A DNA stretch of 64,000 bases from Oasisia sp. SBJ-2009. Its lineage: Eukaryota > Annelida > Polychaeta > Sabellida > Siboglinidae. Below, piece after piece: positions 49,601 to 58,924 of the stretch (its first letter is position 1; each line of letters opens with the position of its first letter). Made by a program: the position numbers and the translations under genes. Where the stretch lies: NCBI GenBank assembly GCA_964017155.1, contig OZ024856.1, positions 13,842,625-13,906,624 on the forward strand, given 5' to 3'. Under the pieces are notes generated by a model that worked only from the letters and a program-made list of their open reading frames with translations, did not search any database and was not told the DNA's origin.

Positions 49601-49691
49601 CAGACTGAAGCCGTACGGGCGGCGAAAGCAGTGGAAGGGAAGACTGCCCAGTCGTGCCTCCGTCCACTCTAGCATACAGACAATACTGTGA
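38534..49691 (+). CDS. TAF6L: TAF6-like protein (SAGA/PCAF complex subunit), complete, 11 coding exons
   Basis: TAF6L is the TAF6 paralogue of SAGA-type histone acetyltransferase coactivators in the nucleus; its histone fold pairs with a TAF9-type partner. Eleven exons join without stop into 729 codons: 38534-38695, 40151-40237, 40684-40834, 41231-41290, 42330-42433, 43095-43172, 43805-43906, 45280-45398, 46251-46383, 47230-47358, 48627-49691. Residues 1-83 form the histone fold. Residues about 155-375 form the HEAT-type middle domain (ADLLAYYNNITKAVLGSDVQ, PYGDWTLRDYAARLL, SHYGAIVGLTALG, PTYWQHLQAVMEGKSVANAQ). The SVANAQ-KAEG segment and the late ADLYSELYEYCGDSLAG block fit TAF6L rather than TAF6. 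The 354-residue tail exon is acidic and Ser-rich in part. The protein is longer than vertebrate TAF6L, mainly in this tail. Confidence 0.92.
39290..39613. mobile_element. Foldback/MITE element in TAF6L intron 1
   Basis: Arms starting TTCACCTTATATCGATGTGT on the left and its complement on the right (ending ATCGATATAAGGTGAA) enclose inner matching arms ACTTCCGGTACAAAGAAGT and TTAGAACAATTTAAAC. The loop is about 100 bp and contains no ORF of note. Confidence 0.8.
40151..40237 (+). CDS. TAF6L: TAF6L exon 2: end of histone fold
   Basis: 29 codons, NSCQFMRHAHRKRLTCSDFN then KALRNVDVQ. The FM-H-x-x-RK-LT-DFN-AL pattern is the third helix region of TAF6/TAF6L histone folds. Acceptor GTTTTAG, donor GTGAGT. 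This exon is short and easy to miss by ORF length. Confidence 0.9.
40684..40834 (+). CDS. TAF6L: TAF6L exon 3
   Basis: 50 codons plus one base, PIIGHGSSETCPFQQSKEAD then LYFVEDADVNLASLA and CATVK. The G-x-x-x-E...LYF-ED-x-VNL pattern matches the segment after the histone fold in TAF6L. Acceptor TTATGCAG, donor GTAAGT. Confidence 0.9.
41129..41191. repeat. (CA)n microsatellite in TAF6L intron 3
   Basis: About 30 uninterrupted CA dinucleotides, ending about 40 bases before the exon 4 acceptor. Confidence 0.95.
41231..41290 (+). CDS. TAF6L: TAF6L exon 4 (60 bp)
   Basis: Encodes AQWLAVEGTHKGPGLPHGAQ with a split Gly at each end. The HWLAIEG-type motif is shared by TAF6-family proteins at this position. 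Acceptor GTTGCAG, donor GTAAAG. Confidence 0.88.
41980..42325 (+). repeat. Dispersed AT-rich repeat, copy B (TAF6L intron 4, touching exon 5)
   Basis: Collinear with 2,864-3,215 in the same orientation, sharing GTAAAGTGTAATGCGCCTCT, AATATAATTAACTATTATTT and TACGTCTCTATTTTT. Its TTA-rich tail runs into TTATTGTAG, the acceptor of exon 5. Confidence 0.72.
42330..42433 (+). CDS. TAF6L: TAF6L exon 5
   Basis: Encodes RVISKAVRGVSADLLAYYNN then ITKAVLGSDVQLMK. This strongly resembles the start of the TAF6L HEAT-type domain. Acceptor TTATTGTAG (T/A-rich, pyrimidine-weak), donor GTAAGG. Confidence 0.92.
43095..43172 (+). CDS. TAF6L: TAF6L exon 6
   Basis: 26 codons, LALTDLRVNTKISPLLPFLI then NFVSNG, phase 0. 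Acceptor TGTTTCAG, donor GTATGT. A helical-repeat segment of the middle domain. Confidence 0.92.
43805..43906 (+). CDS. TAF6L: TAF6L exon 7 (its 3' end is the first unit of a 66-bp array)
   Basis: 34 codons, VKTASHDITQLTKLLHTVRA then VISNTSLFLEPRPY, phase 0. Acceptor CCGCTGCAG, donor GTACGT. The last part of the exon with the donor is repeated seven more times downstream. Confidence 0.9.
43870..44410 (+). repeat. 66-68-bp tandem array carrying the exon 7 end and its donor
   Basis: The string CCCTCTTCCTAGAGCCC (or CTGGAGCCC) begins at 43,881 (exon 7 itself), 43,949, 44,017, 44,083, 44,149, 44,215, 44,281 and 44,347. Each unit is followed by GGCCTTACGTACGTACA, except the last, which has decayed to GGCCGTATGTACGTACA. 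Periods are 68, 68, then 66. The 66-bp copies keep a frame open, which explains a spurious 160-codon ORF. Confidence 0.95.
45060..45279 (+). repeat. 53-bp tandem array ending at the exon 8 acceptor
   Basis: TACACCTTGCTG begins at 45,101, 45,154, 45,207 and 45,260, an exact 53-bp period, with AGATGTGTTACACAT before it. The last copy runs into TGTTATAG|CTGGAGCTGCTG, the real exon 8 boundary. The two preceding copies have TGTTGTAG followed by TCGGCACTGCT or TCGGTGCTGCT, so exon-like sequence is part of the unit. Confidence 0.92.
45280..45398 (+). CDS. TAF6L: TAF6L exon 8
   Basis: Encodes LELLLQAVLYCLLEPASINP then PYGDWTLRDYAARLLTQII and the first two bases of Arg. The ASINP...WTLRD-AA-LL pattern is conserved in the TAF6L middle domain. 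Donor GTACAC. Confidence 0.93.
46040..46260 (+). repeat. 43-46-bp tandem array ending at the exon 9 acceptor
   Basis: AGACTG preceded by a GTTTGTGGTTTCAG-type string starts at 46,074, 46,120, 46,163, 46,208 and 46,251. The last is the true exon 9 start. The copy at 46,208 has an intact GGTTTCAG|AGACTG. Others have TTTTAGAG, TTTCAC or TATCAGAG. Confidence 0.92.
46251..46383 (+). CDS. TAF6L: TAF6L exon 9
   Basis: 44 codons after completing Arg: DWDSSLNQLKQQTLSALQEV, then LYDLARPFSSHYGAIVGLTA and LGPQ. The HYGAIVGL-ALG segment is a conserved HEAT-type helix. Donor GTAGAG. Confidence 0.93.
46581..46631. repeat. (TA)n microsatellite in TAF6L intron 9
   Basis: About 50 bases of pure TA. Confidence 0.95.
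47230..47358 (+). CDS. TAF6L: TAF6L exon 10
   Basis: 43 codons, AVEDVLLPHIPTYWQHLQAV then MEGKSVANAQKKAEGCHVTG and AIQ. The segment with TYW-LQAV...SV-NAQ-KA-G is one of the clearest TAF6L signatures. Acceptor TTTTGCAG, donor GTTAGA. Confidence 0.94.
48150..48575 (-). mobile_element. LINE 3' fragment (RT C-terminal region) in TAF6L intron 10
   Basis: Minus-strand frame 48,575-48,302 reads GLTTLETIRLRGDQIEVLKI, ERRTRGYGVTLAKKQCRLDI and RKLKFSQRTLNEWN. This is the familiar C-terminal domain of CR1/L2/Jockey-like LINE polymerases (R-LRGD-IE-KI, RTRG, R-D-RK--FSQR--NEWN). The 3' side has a short repeat of CTTGTTAAAT near 48,162-48,178, consistent with a LINE tail. A 5'-truncated, dead copy, opposite in sense to TAF6L. 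Confidence 0.85.
48627..49691 (+). CDS. TAF6L: TAF6L exon 11: last coding exon and stop
   Basis: 354 codons plus TGA. Begins MAAECIIHTRGSRLLRCQ, completing the middle domain after AIQ. It is followed by Ser/Pro-rich linker, the NPYQVLADLYSELYEYCGDS block shared with TAF6L, and a Ser-Glu-Arg run (residues around SEKSEPSERSSRSERS). The Arg-rich end has RLKPYGRRKQWKGRLPSR. GC content is visibly higher than in the introns. Acceptor ATTTCAG. No AATAAA follows before about 50,371. Confidence 0.9.
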   Translation: MAAECIIHTRGSRLLRCQDTPPERATDTTRKTSLEPVAGGDRSSPSVTEPSDNPNTSTPVKRESPPADRDDPAWSAVHLTDQSDLIGPVITLPENTNPYQVLADLYSELYEYCGDSLAGKLPIHTVTNWEAPRKKEVHVTFEDEHSHKTGEQLLQEFLDTPYPVAMDTVQAGEPKGESQSADGTVEDMDYDLDEKSEKSEPSERSSRSERSHSDESMSFLGDDADLTVKATVSDPSLGIKLTITKRPKVKPPSPEPHKMKPVSRRSSRQTAASVFDSSFRTRTRATFVFQLQGCEQIRGAGETRSLAGHRSPVSSPADTFSRVSARLKPYGRRKQWKGRLPSRASVHSSIQTIL

Positions 49692-49849
49692 TGACACCGT
49701 CACTGTTGGTCGGTGTGCTATCCATTGTTCCCGCTGTTTTGCTATCTCACATATTCTTGTGAACCACAATTTTCAGCAACCAGCGTGAAAGGATATTGAA
49801 TATATTGTTCATGGCTCCAGGAATGGTTTATTGTAGTATAATTTAACTT

Positions 49850-50231
49850 ACTGTGGAGCTTAATTGTCGAAGATGAGTACGATGTTTCGACCCGTCATCT
49901 ACGGACCTTGTTCACGTACTGGTGTCACGTGTGTTGCCTCAGACTTCGGCGGGATAATTTGGTTGTAGATGGCAGGCAGATGGTATCTCTGGTCTCTGTC
50001 TGTTCATGGTAGGGGCTCTTTGTTTGATGTATATATCCTCCTTCACTTTTCTCTTGTGCCAGTTGGATTCATGGGTCAGTACTTTAGTGTTCTTCATGGA
50101 CACTGAGTGTCCTGGGGCCCGACAATGATCTGAGGCAACACACGTGACACCAGTACGTGAACAAGGCCCGTAGATAATGGGTCGAAACGATGTACTCATC
50201 TTCGACAATTAAGCTCCAAAGTAAGTTAAGT
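49850..50231 (-). mobile_element. Penelope-like element remnant (GIY-YIG C-terminal end) with inverted arms
   Basis: On the minus strand, frame 50,208-49,939 includes VASDHCRAPGHSVS, KVLTHESNWHKRKVKEDIYI and KQRAPTMNRQRP, resembling the end of the GIY-YIG endonuclease domain of Penelope-like retroelements (DH...KVL--E--W-KRK-KE-I-I...P-MNR). About 95 bases at each end (49,851-49,943 and 50,130-50,231) are inverted copies of one another, containing TGTCGAAGATGAGTAC and TTCGACCC. It starts about 160 bases after the TAF6L stop. Confidence 0.65.
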
Positions 50232-50562
50232 GTGAAAGGAGTAACATTTTAAAGTCTCGTTGTCTGATACATAATTCATACTGTGCCAAACCTGTCATTG
50301 TGAAAAACAGAATTATACAAACAGTCTAGTCTTTGTTAATTGCAGTTTCATCCATAGGTATCAGAGAGCAAAATAAACACTATTATTCTAATCTACCTGA
50401 AACCACATGGTAGTAATTATTGTTCACTATATACACACATGCACACACGCATGCACACACACAAACACACACATACATACGCACACACGCACACACACAT
50501 ACAATGATTGCTGCCTTTAGGAGTATGTATATATATATATATATACACGTGTGTGTGTGTGC

Positions 50563-50593
<31 letters not shown>

Positions 50594-51806
50594 TGTATGT
50601 GAATATTACTCATCTATAGCTATGTAAGCAATGTGGAGTGACTGCATCCCAAGCCGAAAAAGAAAGCCACACGGAAGATCGTCGACCATCTTGAAGTATT
50701 GCATGCATGTGGTGGTGAACCGTCTCATATGCTTGTTTGGCCCGATTATGGTGATAACTGCCAAAATATATTATTATTATCTAGCAGCTTATAAAGTATC
50801 GTATAGTTATTTTTTTATAAGTCGTTCGATAATAAATAGTTTCAATGATATCTAATAGAGCGATCGTCTCATCTTTGATAATTTAAATTTTCGTTGGGAG
50901 TACCTGAACGCACTAACTATGCATACATTTTCGTTGATCGAAGCGACATCGGTCGCTGGCGCTCCAGTACATGTTGCGTAATTTTGTACCGGGCGACGGT
51001 CATGGGGCGTGGCAGAGACTGGCTGTCCACGCACGGGTGACTGTCTGTCGAACGATCATGGGATGTGCCGATTATGTTGCGGGGAGCAAGTCAAACTCGA
51101 AAGAAGCGCATTTAACATGTTCTAAGCTGATACAGTTCTAAGCAATGGTTTAATTTGAAAGAAATGAGATTACTAATAACATTGAAAGTTTTCGAAAAGG
51201 CATCGATTGACGGATTGTCTCCGACTAGATTACTCGGACGTGAACCAGCACCATGATATTTAAGGTGGGTAAAGGCGGTGCAGAACTACATACTCTTTAA
51301 TGTGTATACCCAGCCAATACATTGTTAAGAAGGTCCACTTGGCTCTATGCTCTTTAATTAATTGCAGAACTTGTTTGACAGATAGAGATTATATTTTAGT
51401 TCTAATATCTACAATGTTAAGACCTCCGTCAGCAAATGTGTTTAATAGTGATTCTCTTTTCAAAGCCACGGGTTTACTGTTCCAAAGAAATGGATATGCC
51501 ATTGTCTTCAATTTTTCAACCTTTTTTTAATTGTTTGGTAATGAGGTAAGACGCCCTGTGTACTAAATGGAGCCGCACAGCACAGATTGCAGGGTGATAC
51601 TTTATAAGTGGACACATTTTTTTGAGGAATTGATACTGCGCTATATAAGAAGTTACCTTTACCTTTTGTTAACTGAACACCCACGCCAACGTCTAAGTCA
51701 CACCCTAAAGGTTTTCCATTTTTGTGATTGGCGAACTGTTAACCCCACATATCGCTCCACCCAGGTAGGCAAAACTGTCTCTTTGCTTAAGCTTCTTCCC
51801 TTCCAA
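50232..51806. other. Mostly non-coding stretch with CA/AT/GC simple repeats
   Basis: A CA-rich run (50,432-50,500), TATATA (50,526-50,546) and GTGC repeats (50,550-50,595) occur. At 50,640-50,703 lies a segment shared with 62,508-62,580. No gene recognised. Confidence 0.5.
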
Positions 51807-51955
51807 GAGCCGTATTCATGTCGACCAGATAAACTACCCAGAGGTAAATGACGTAACCGCCGATAGTAAAAGAATACAGAATCACGTGCCGTTATCCGGC
51901 GGATAGCGTTACATCCGGGTAGGAAGGTTTAATCGGGCGACCTGAATACGGCTCC
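51807..51955. mobile_element. Small ~150-bp MITE
   Basis: The left end GAGCCGTATTCATGTCGACC and the right end inverted GGAGCCGTATTCAGGTCGCC continue into similar AGATAAAC/CGATTAAAC arms. Interior has CCGGCGGATA-type sequence. No coding capacity. Confidence 0.75.
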
Positions 51956-51969
51956 TGGTTTATTTATAG

Positions 51970-52560
51970 CTCTTTCCTTCTATATCCCACTCACATTACC
52001 TCCGTCTTAACCAAGCGTACTCTCAATCCATGTTTGCTGAAAATATCTTTCCACTCAATCAACTGTTATTGGAGATTTGCTTCCCCATCCTCTACCACTG
52101 CCAGGCCACCTGCGTACAATAGTTTTTGGAGTACGACTTTTATACAAATCTTTCTGCTTATCAGTTCCACAACAGCGATAAACAACAATGGGCTGAAGGC
52201 GCTCCCATGTGTCATACCAACATTTACTTTGGACTCTCCTGACACTTCCGGTCCACACAGCTCCCTGATCTTCGTGTCCCCTCCACCAATCTGACCCCCC
52301 CCCCTGGACCTCTATCCACATCAGTGTTCCCATTGTCATTTCTCTTGGGATTTTCCAGGTCTATGAATCTAATTGCCATATCCTCGTGGTCTTCCAGTTG
52401 CTTCTCAACTAGCTAACTTAGGGCAAAAATCCTATCCGTTGTTCCTCTTCCTTTTCTAATCTCCAGCTGTTCTTCAACGATTCCACTTACACTACTGCTC
52501 TTATTCTGCCATCCACGATTCTTTCCAGAAACTTCAACACATGCCTTAGCAACGCAGTGC
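51970..52560 (-). mobile_element. Degenerate LINE reverse transcriptase fragment
   Basis: Minus-strand frames read in order: LERIVDGRIRAVV, EEQLEIRKGRGTTD, LVEKQLEDHEDMAIRFIDLE, GSAFSPLLFIAVVEL, LLYAGGLAVVEDGEANLQ and HGLRVRLVKTEVM. This is the RT core order of RTE/CR1-type LINEs, with the catalytic Y-x-DD changed to YAGG and several frameshifts, so it is inactive. Confidence 0.8.
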
Positions 52561-52849
52561 TTCTATTTTTCGTGGGCCATGCACATCTCCGTTTCGTTTC
52601 TATATTCAGACTATCAGCCCCAGTATGCATTCCTCTGTGAACTTCCCCTCTCACTTGCAGGTGTTCAGCAACTTTTGTTGTCGATCATATTCCAACTCGC
52701 TCAGCCACCGCCAGCATCTCTACTCGCACTTCATCAATGCCTGTTTATCTTTCCGACTAGGCATACACGATAAACAGTAAGAATAGCTCAGGCTGTGACA
52801 AGTTTCATAAACTTGCATTACATCCCACCACTGTAAACCATTTACATTT

Positions 52850-52979
52850 TTTTTTCAACCACAACAGTTATGAATTACACATCACAGTATTGGTGGAAAG
52901 GGATATGTTTCAACATACACACTCATACCCGCTAGCACACACGCACGCACGAACGAACGAACGAACGAACGCACGCACG

Positions 52980-53022
<43 letters not shown>

Positions 53023-53147
53023 TACCACTGTGATTGTTATTTATTTTCAACCACAACAGTTATGAATTACACATCACAGTATTGGTGGAAAGGGATATGT
53101 TTCAACATACACACTCATACACGCTAGCACACACGCACGAACGCACG

Positions 53148-53194
<47 letters not shown>

Positions 53195-53400
53195 TACCAC
53201 TGTGATTGTTATTTAAATTTATTTTCAACCACAACATTATGAATTACACATCACAGTATTGGTGGAAAGGGATATGTTTCAACACACACCACGCATACAC
53301 GCTAGCACGCACGCACGCACGCACACACGCACACACGCACACACGCACGCACGCACGCACACACACACACACACAGAACACCATTGTGATTATTATTTAA
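52850..53400. repeat. ~180-bp tandem triplication with internal CA/GCAC microsatellites
   Basis: Three copies (from about 52,851, 53,038 and 53,218) of a unit containing TTATGAATTACACATCACAG, TATTGGTGGAAAGGGATATG, CACGCTAGCAC and a CA/GCAC run, ending AATACCACTGTGATTGTTAT. Copies differ mainly in the microsatellite part. Confidence 0.92.
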
Positions 53401-54190
53401 ACCGTTCCTTTTGCATTTTAGCAAATAGATGAAAGAAATATATAATAATAAATGAGTGGCGTTGCAATCCCTTATCGTTCTCATGCGCAATGTGTCAGAG
53501 TGAACAAGTTGGTTGTTTTTCTCTCTTTTTCTGTCTCCATGCTAATTTACCTCCATTCCTTTAAACATACTAAACATTTTCTCTCTCACTTCCTCCCTGC
53601 CTGGCCGCTCCTCTCCCTCTCCCTCTCCCTCACTTTCTTTAATCTCTACTATTTCCCCTATCACTTTCCCTCTACACCCCTCTGCCTCCACATTTTCATC
53701 CACCAATCCTTTTCACCTCTCTCTTCGTTCTAATTAAGCCGCAATTAAGTACGGTCATGGGTATTTGCACATTCGACAAGAAGAATGAAACACTTGTGCA
53801 AGGCAACCGGGTTTTGTCCGTCAATAATACCTGACATGTTTCATTGCCAATTAGCACAGACAATGCAAAGCTTCACTGCCGTGGACATTCTTAGCCTGAC
53901 GTGCGGCCTCCGACAATGGTATGTTCTTGGTCCCGCGCAAGCACACATTGACAACGTATGATTAGTAACCTGTGTCGCGTTGCACCTGAGAGTTGCTACA
54001 AATAAATGACTTAAGCGTTCGATCGAAAGCATGAATTCGTCGAAGTGCAGTTGTATTCGAAATGCAGTTCTTCTGGTTTTCAGTACAAGACCAACCTTGA
54101 CGTGTTAATGGATGGCTCGTGTTGGGTCGGGTGCAGCGTATTATATGGTATTCAGCAAACGATACACATTTGACGCTTTGACAGTTGTTC
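53401..54190. other. Non-coding stretch with a pyrimidine-rich zone
   Basis: 53,510-53,735 is strongly C/T-biased on the plus strand. No gene recognised. Confidence 0.5.
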
Positions 54191-54294
54191 TCGAATGAGC
54201 TGCACATGTTGCAGTTTGGGAGTCGTCAAACATTGGGATATACAACCAGACGCCAAAAACGAGAACGACGACTGCTACAGACAATTGCTTTAAG
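54190..54294 (+). other. Possible non-coding first exon (plus strand)
   Basis: A CpG-containing stretch ends TTGCTTTAAG followed by GTAGGTAG, a good donor string at 54,295. No ORF or partner exon can be shown, so this is only a pointer. Confidence 0.2.
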
Positions 54295-54299
54295 GTAGG

Positions 54300-56590
54300 T
54301 AGACTATGTGTGTAATGTTGTTATTGTATTTAGAACGGCAATATGTAACTGTGGATAGAACATCACATATATTGCCATGTGGTACAGTGTCGACATTCTA
54401 TATTGCTAACTTGCATAGTCAAACCAGCACGCTTACTTAAGACAATTTTTTTATCATTATGCATAAATGTTAGCGTCACTCTACTGTGAATATAATTACG
54501 CAGATAACCCCTTTCTCGTTAATCAAGGCATTACTTGGGAACATATTTGATATGTAATGAATAGATGCACTTGCTGATTTGCGTCGATATAAATCGTAGG
54601 TAAGCATTGTATTTATTAATTATATAAAATAACAAATAACTAATAGGTTTTAATCCACCTCGGTTTATTATCTTAAATTTTGAATTCTCATATACCAATG
54701 CGAGTTATATTATTCACTGTAGGATGCACTGTATTGTGTTTCTGCGTTTAAAAATAATGCCTTATTTAATTTTATGAAGGAGAAAACGTCGGCAATGTGT
54801 ACGCCATATTGTTGCCCAACTTCCGCTATAGAACCATGAACCTGCATAAGTCAACATTAATAATTATATTTATGCATGTTAAAATGTTGGTGTATCATAT
54901 GATATAGAATGCCATATAAGCCAAGTTATAAAGTAATGCTGCAACATAAATAACGTCAGATGTATCAGCTTACATGTCTTACAAGTTGACACCACAATTT
55001 CACCAGCTAAGGCTCGACATGGGTTTATAAGCAAACAAAATGGCTACCTTCATTGCAACTGAGTGTTCCGACCGCACGTGGCGGAAGGGGTTACCAGTGA
55101 CGCTCATCCTATGGAGGTCACAACCGATCTGGCGAATCGGGGTTTGGGCCAGGTAATTTCCCTCCCATAGGAACACTTCCGGCGGAAGTCGGTCAGTTGT
55201 GAGGGAGTAAGGATTGTGACCAACCGTGCCAGGGAACGTTATGAGGAGCAACCGATGAGGTATCTCTGGCCGAACTAGTTACATTAGATTGTACTACAGG
55301 CTATGTACACAGTGTCTCCCACTTCCTCATTCCCTCTTTTTTCTTTTTCAAAGTTTTTCCTTAAAACAGTAAATGTATGACATTGACATTGACTGTTATT
55401 TTTAAGGTATTAAGAAAAATATTAATTTAATTCAAGGCTGTTAATGTTTAACTTTAAAACACATTTTGTTTTGTTTTAATCGTACACAACATCTCCACTT
55501 CACGATAAGCTTTAGTTAATTTGTTGCACGTACGTAAATAGTAAATAGCTAAGATACAATAATTGTTACTATTTACATATACTACTACATCTTTAATCGT
55601 CACTAAATAAATAAATCGAACTATAATATATTAATAATAATACATTCAATGGATGAATAAATAATTGCGATCATTCAGTGTTAAGATACTTGTTAAAATT
55701 TGGTTACGTTTATCTATACATATATATGTTATCTAGTATAACCTTTGGTTATAATCTTTTCAATGAGTTATTCATTAATGTTAAATTAATTTTTATTTAC
55801 TTTCATACGTGTGCACAACACGTGACAAAGTACCTGCATTGATCAGTAAAACAACTAACACTTTGACACATAACGAAAATATCGAAGATATCTTATACCT
55901 ACATATTTTCATTATAAAAGAAGAATTTGTTTTTATTTGACCATTATTTCAAAACAATATTAAAAAAAAAATTAGAACAATGCAAACATAAAAATACTGT
56001 TTTAACACTAAAACCCTGTCAAGTGTTTCTCTAAATCATTTTGTTCACTTGCATAGTTTAGGGTAATGTCGGTTCAGTGTTGTGTGTGGCAGGTTCATAC
56101 CCTGCTGGTGTTCCTTATGCAAACACTACATGTTGTGTGCACACACATTGATTCCATTTAATAAGTTTAGCTGGTTTTGTGGTATTTTAGAAATGCAATG
56201 AACTACTTGTATACATAAGCAGGAATATCAATTGTTTCTTTGTAAATCTTGTGCATCTTGATTACTAAACAAAGAGCGATTAATATCCAACTCACACTCA
56301 GGTAAGACCTACATGTGGGCTGTAGAAGAAGGCAGATAACATGTTTCTCGCTGGCAGCATCATATGGCCAGCGTCAGAGTTCTGCCAGGTTATCAAGTTA
56401 CACAACAATCATAACTCTTGTAAAGGTTAGCGTAGAATATGTTGAAGACTGCTGTAGCCATATCAAAGTTTGGTAGTTACAAGAAGTCAAGGATGTAAGT
56501 AAAGCCCATATCCCAGTGGTTGACCATGTGCTAAAGAAAACTCATCTTTCAGACTGCTGCTATAAGAAAAATGGAGACTTCAATCCGACA
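54300..56590. other. Mostly AT-rich non-coding stretch
   Basis: One GC-richer island at 55,000-55,251 has an 83-codon open frame on the minus strand (no ATG start needed by the frame) with no family I recognise. The rest shows nothing. Confidence 0.45.
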
Positions 56591-56609
56591 TATCATGATT
56601 GGCTGGGGG

Positions 56610-56873
56610 GAGAGAGAGACAGAGAGAGAGACAGAGAGACAGAGAGACAGAGAGACAGAGAGACAGAGAGACAGAGAGACAGAGAGACAGAGAGAGAGAG
56701 GTGGTTTCCACAACAGAAGAGAGTAAAGTGGGTGAGAGTGGCTGATGAGAGTGAGAGAGAGAGAGATAGCGAGAGAGAGAGAGAGAGAGAGAGACAGAGA
56801 CATACAAAGAGAGAGAGAGAGCGAGAGAGAGAGAGAGAGAGAGAGATAGCGAGAGATAGAGAATGAGAGATCG
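56610..56873. repeat. (GA)n and (CAGAGAGA)n purine-rich arrays
   Basis: 56,610-56,700 is a CAGAGAGA-type octamer array; 56,750-56,873 is a GA run with short breaks. Long open frames here are artefacts. Confidence 0.93.
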
Positions 56874-58350
56874 AAAGAAAGACAGGAAAGTGTTCATGTC
56901 TGAATAGTGACAGTGAACGTGGCTGACGATGGCTGATGAAGAGTGAGAGAGCCAGATAATGAGGTAGAGAGATAGATACCGGTAGGGAATGAATGTTGGT
57001 GAAGAGAAAGAGTTGAAGAATGTACCTGAAAAGAAATAGATGGTGAACACATCTAAAGTGAAAGATGTTGTGAACGCGACAGTGATTGCACAGATTAAGA
57101 ATATGGATTGTATTAACGTGGCTTAAACCATCTGCTGACAAATTAGTTAACCCGTGCATATGCTCAAAACTGTTAGTATGTATCGTTTTCTCAGTGTGTA
57201 TGTACGCTGCTTTGTGCTACTAAGGCTTTATAACAGTGTGGCACTGTTGTATGCATTAATTAATCTTTTTTTGTATCTATAAAGTACTTAACTTACCATT
57301 TATGAAATGTTTTGACAATTATGTTCCATTCAATTTCAATCTTTCTTCCAAGGGAATGGAAATATTTGTGTAAATAGCAATCAACATTCACAGCGGAGTT
57401 TAGAGAATAAATATAAAACTACATGGTAATATGTTACTGTTGATCTAATTTCTTAGTTACTCTATGTTACATATAAATAACAAATATCCATATAAATGAA
57501 ACCATGATCATGCATTCTTAAATCCCCTCCACCTATATATAACTCACCTGTGTATAATTCTAACTTCACTACACTAACTTCACTACACCCGCCAACTCTT
57601 CTAGCTGTTCAGTTATGCATTTATTTATGGGATCTAGACTGCCTTGGGAATGAATGTAACATAGCAACAGGATGTCATGTTTATGAAATAGTCATTTTTA
57701 TGGGTTCAACACACGTTAATGTTGTACTTTTACACACAAACCTATATTACTACAGTAACTACTCAACCGCTGGGACATATTGCACACAGATGGTAAATAG
57801 TACGTAATAGGTACATTAGGTGTTACATGGTTATAACAACATTCTAAGTACAGTGAAATGCGTGCACATCCATGGTATGAAGCAGCCATCATACATATTT
57901 TATACACATGTCAAAAGTTCAAAAGAGAGGAAGGGTGAGAGAGGGAGTGAGAGACAATCCCTGAAAGCACATAACCAGCATCTGGTTATCTGCTGATGTT
58001 GGGTTGTTAACGATTAATACATAAACACATATCAAACTGTTAATTTTATGATCTCAGTCCATAGCAATAAATATAAACAGAAAATGTGCTCACATGTGAC
58101 ATGCATAAAACACTGGACATAGTTTATCAACGTACACTATTGTTGCTACCATCTTGTCACATCAACTGCAGTAAGCAATGAATGACCTGTGGTAGGTCAT
58201 ATTATCTAGGGTTGACATGATAACTCAATAAAAGAAATGTTTTGAAATTTGCTGTGCAAAGAGTGGACAAACAATTTGTAACCAGTCAAAAAAATAGTCA
58301 TCTATTTCGGTCGACAGTTCAGCAGAATACAGACATGTCTTCAAAATAAA
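56874..58350. other. Non-coding stretch; nothing recognisable
   Basis: AT-rich, no conserved peptide or RNA. Confidence 0.5.
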
Positions 58351-58354
58351 GACG

Positions 58355-58470
58355 CCCCAACAAAATCAAGATAACCCACCAGAATATAGAGAGCCCACCA
58401 GAATACAGATGACCCACCAGAATAAAGATAACCCACCAAAATACACAGCCCACCAGAACAAAGATAGCCT
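58355..58470. repeat. Degenerate ~22-bp tandem repeat
   Basis: About six units of the type ACCCACCAGAATAAAGATA. Confidence 0.8.
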
Positions 58471-58924
58471 AATCAGGGAGTAAACCTTCAACATGCATGT
58501 TGTAGTCATAAGGAGAAAATAGTAAATGAAAAAAACCTAGGAGCTGGTAACCTCCCTAGTACTAGGACTGGCAAATGTTAAAGAATTAATAATTTCAAAG
58601 AATGGTTGTAGCATGAAGCCCATTACACAACAATATAATGGGACAATATATATATTTTGCATTCAGACTTCAACGTTACTTAACAACATGAGAGATGTGC
58701 AACTAATCAACAGAACTAATCAGGAATAGGAATATATTATACATATACCAGTTTTGTGACAGCCATGGAAATGTGTGCAAACATAGTTAATCACCTTGGC
58801 AATATGTCAGCATAGCAGACCTTGCATAGCAAGCCTTGATAGAAGTGGGTCTAGTATCGATGACCACATCACCATGGCAACAGGTCAGAGTTGTCATCCT
58901 GTTAGAACCTACCGCGTTGACACT

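Noticed and set aside
38534..49691. Calling the gene TAF6 instead of TAF6L
   Set aside because: The middle domain (YYNNITKAVLGSD, HLQAVMEGKSVANAQ) and the ADLYSELYEYCGDSL block fit TAF6L better; both paralogues share the histone fold, so the early exons alone would not decide.
51970..52560. Active LINE
   Set aside because: The catalytic DD is replaced (YAGG) and the reading frame is broken several times.
55000..55251. 83-codon GC-richer minus-strand frame as a gene
   Set aside because: No ATG-defined start, splice context or recognisable family; kept only as a note in the intergenic entry.
56510..57159. Ser/Leu- or Arg/Glu-rich proteins over GA tracts (also at 60,042-60,644)
   Set aside because: Pure purine-repeat translations in several frames; no real coding signal.
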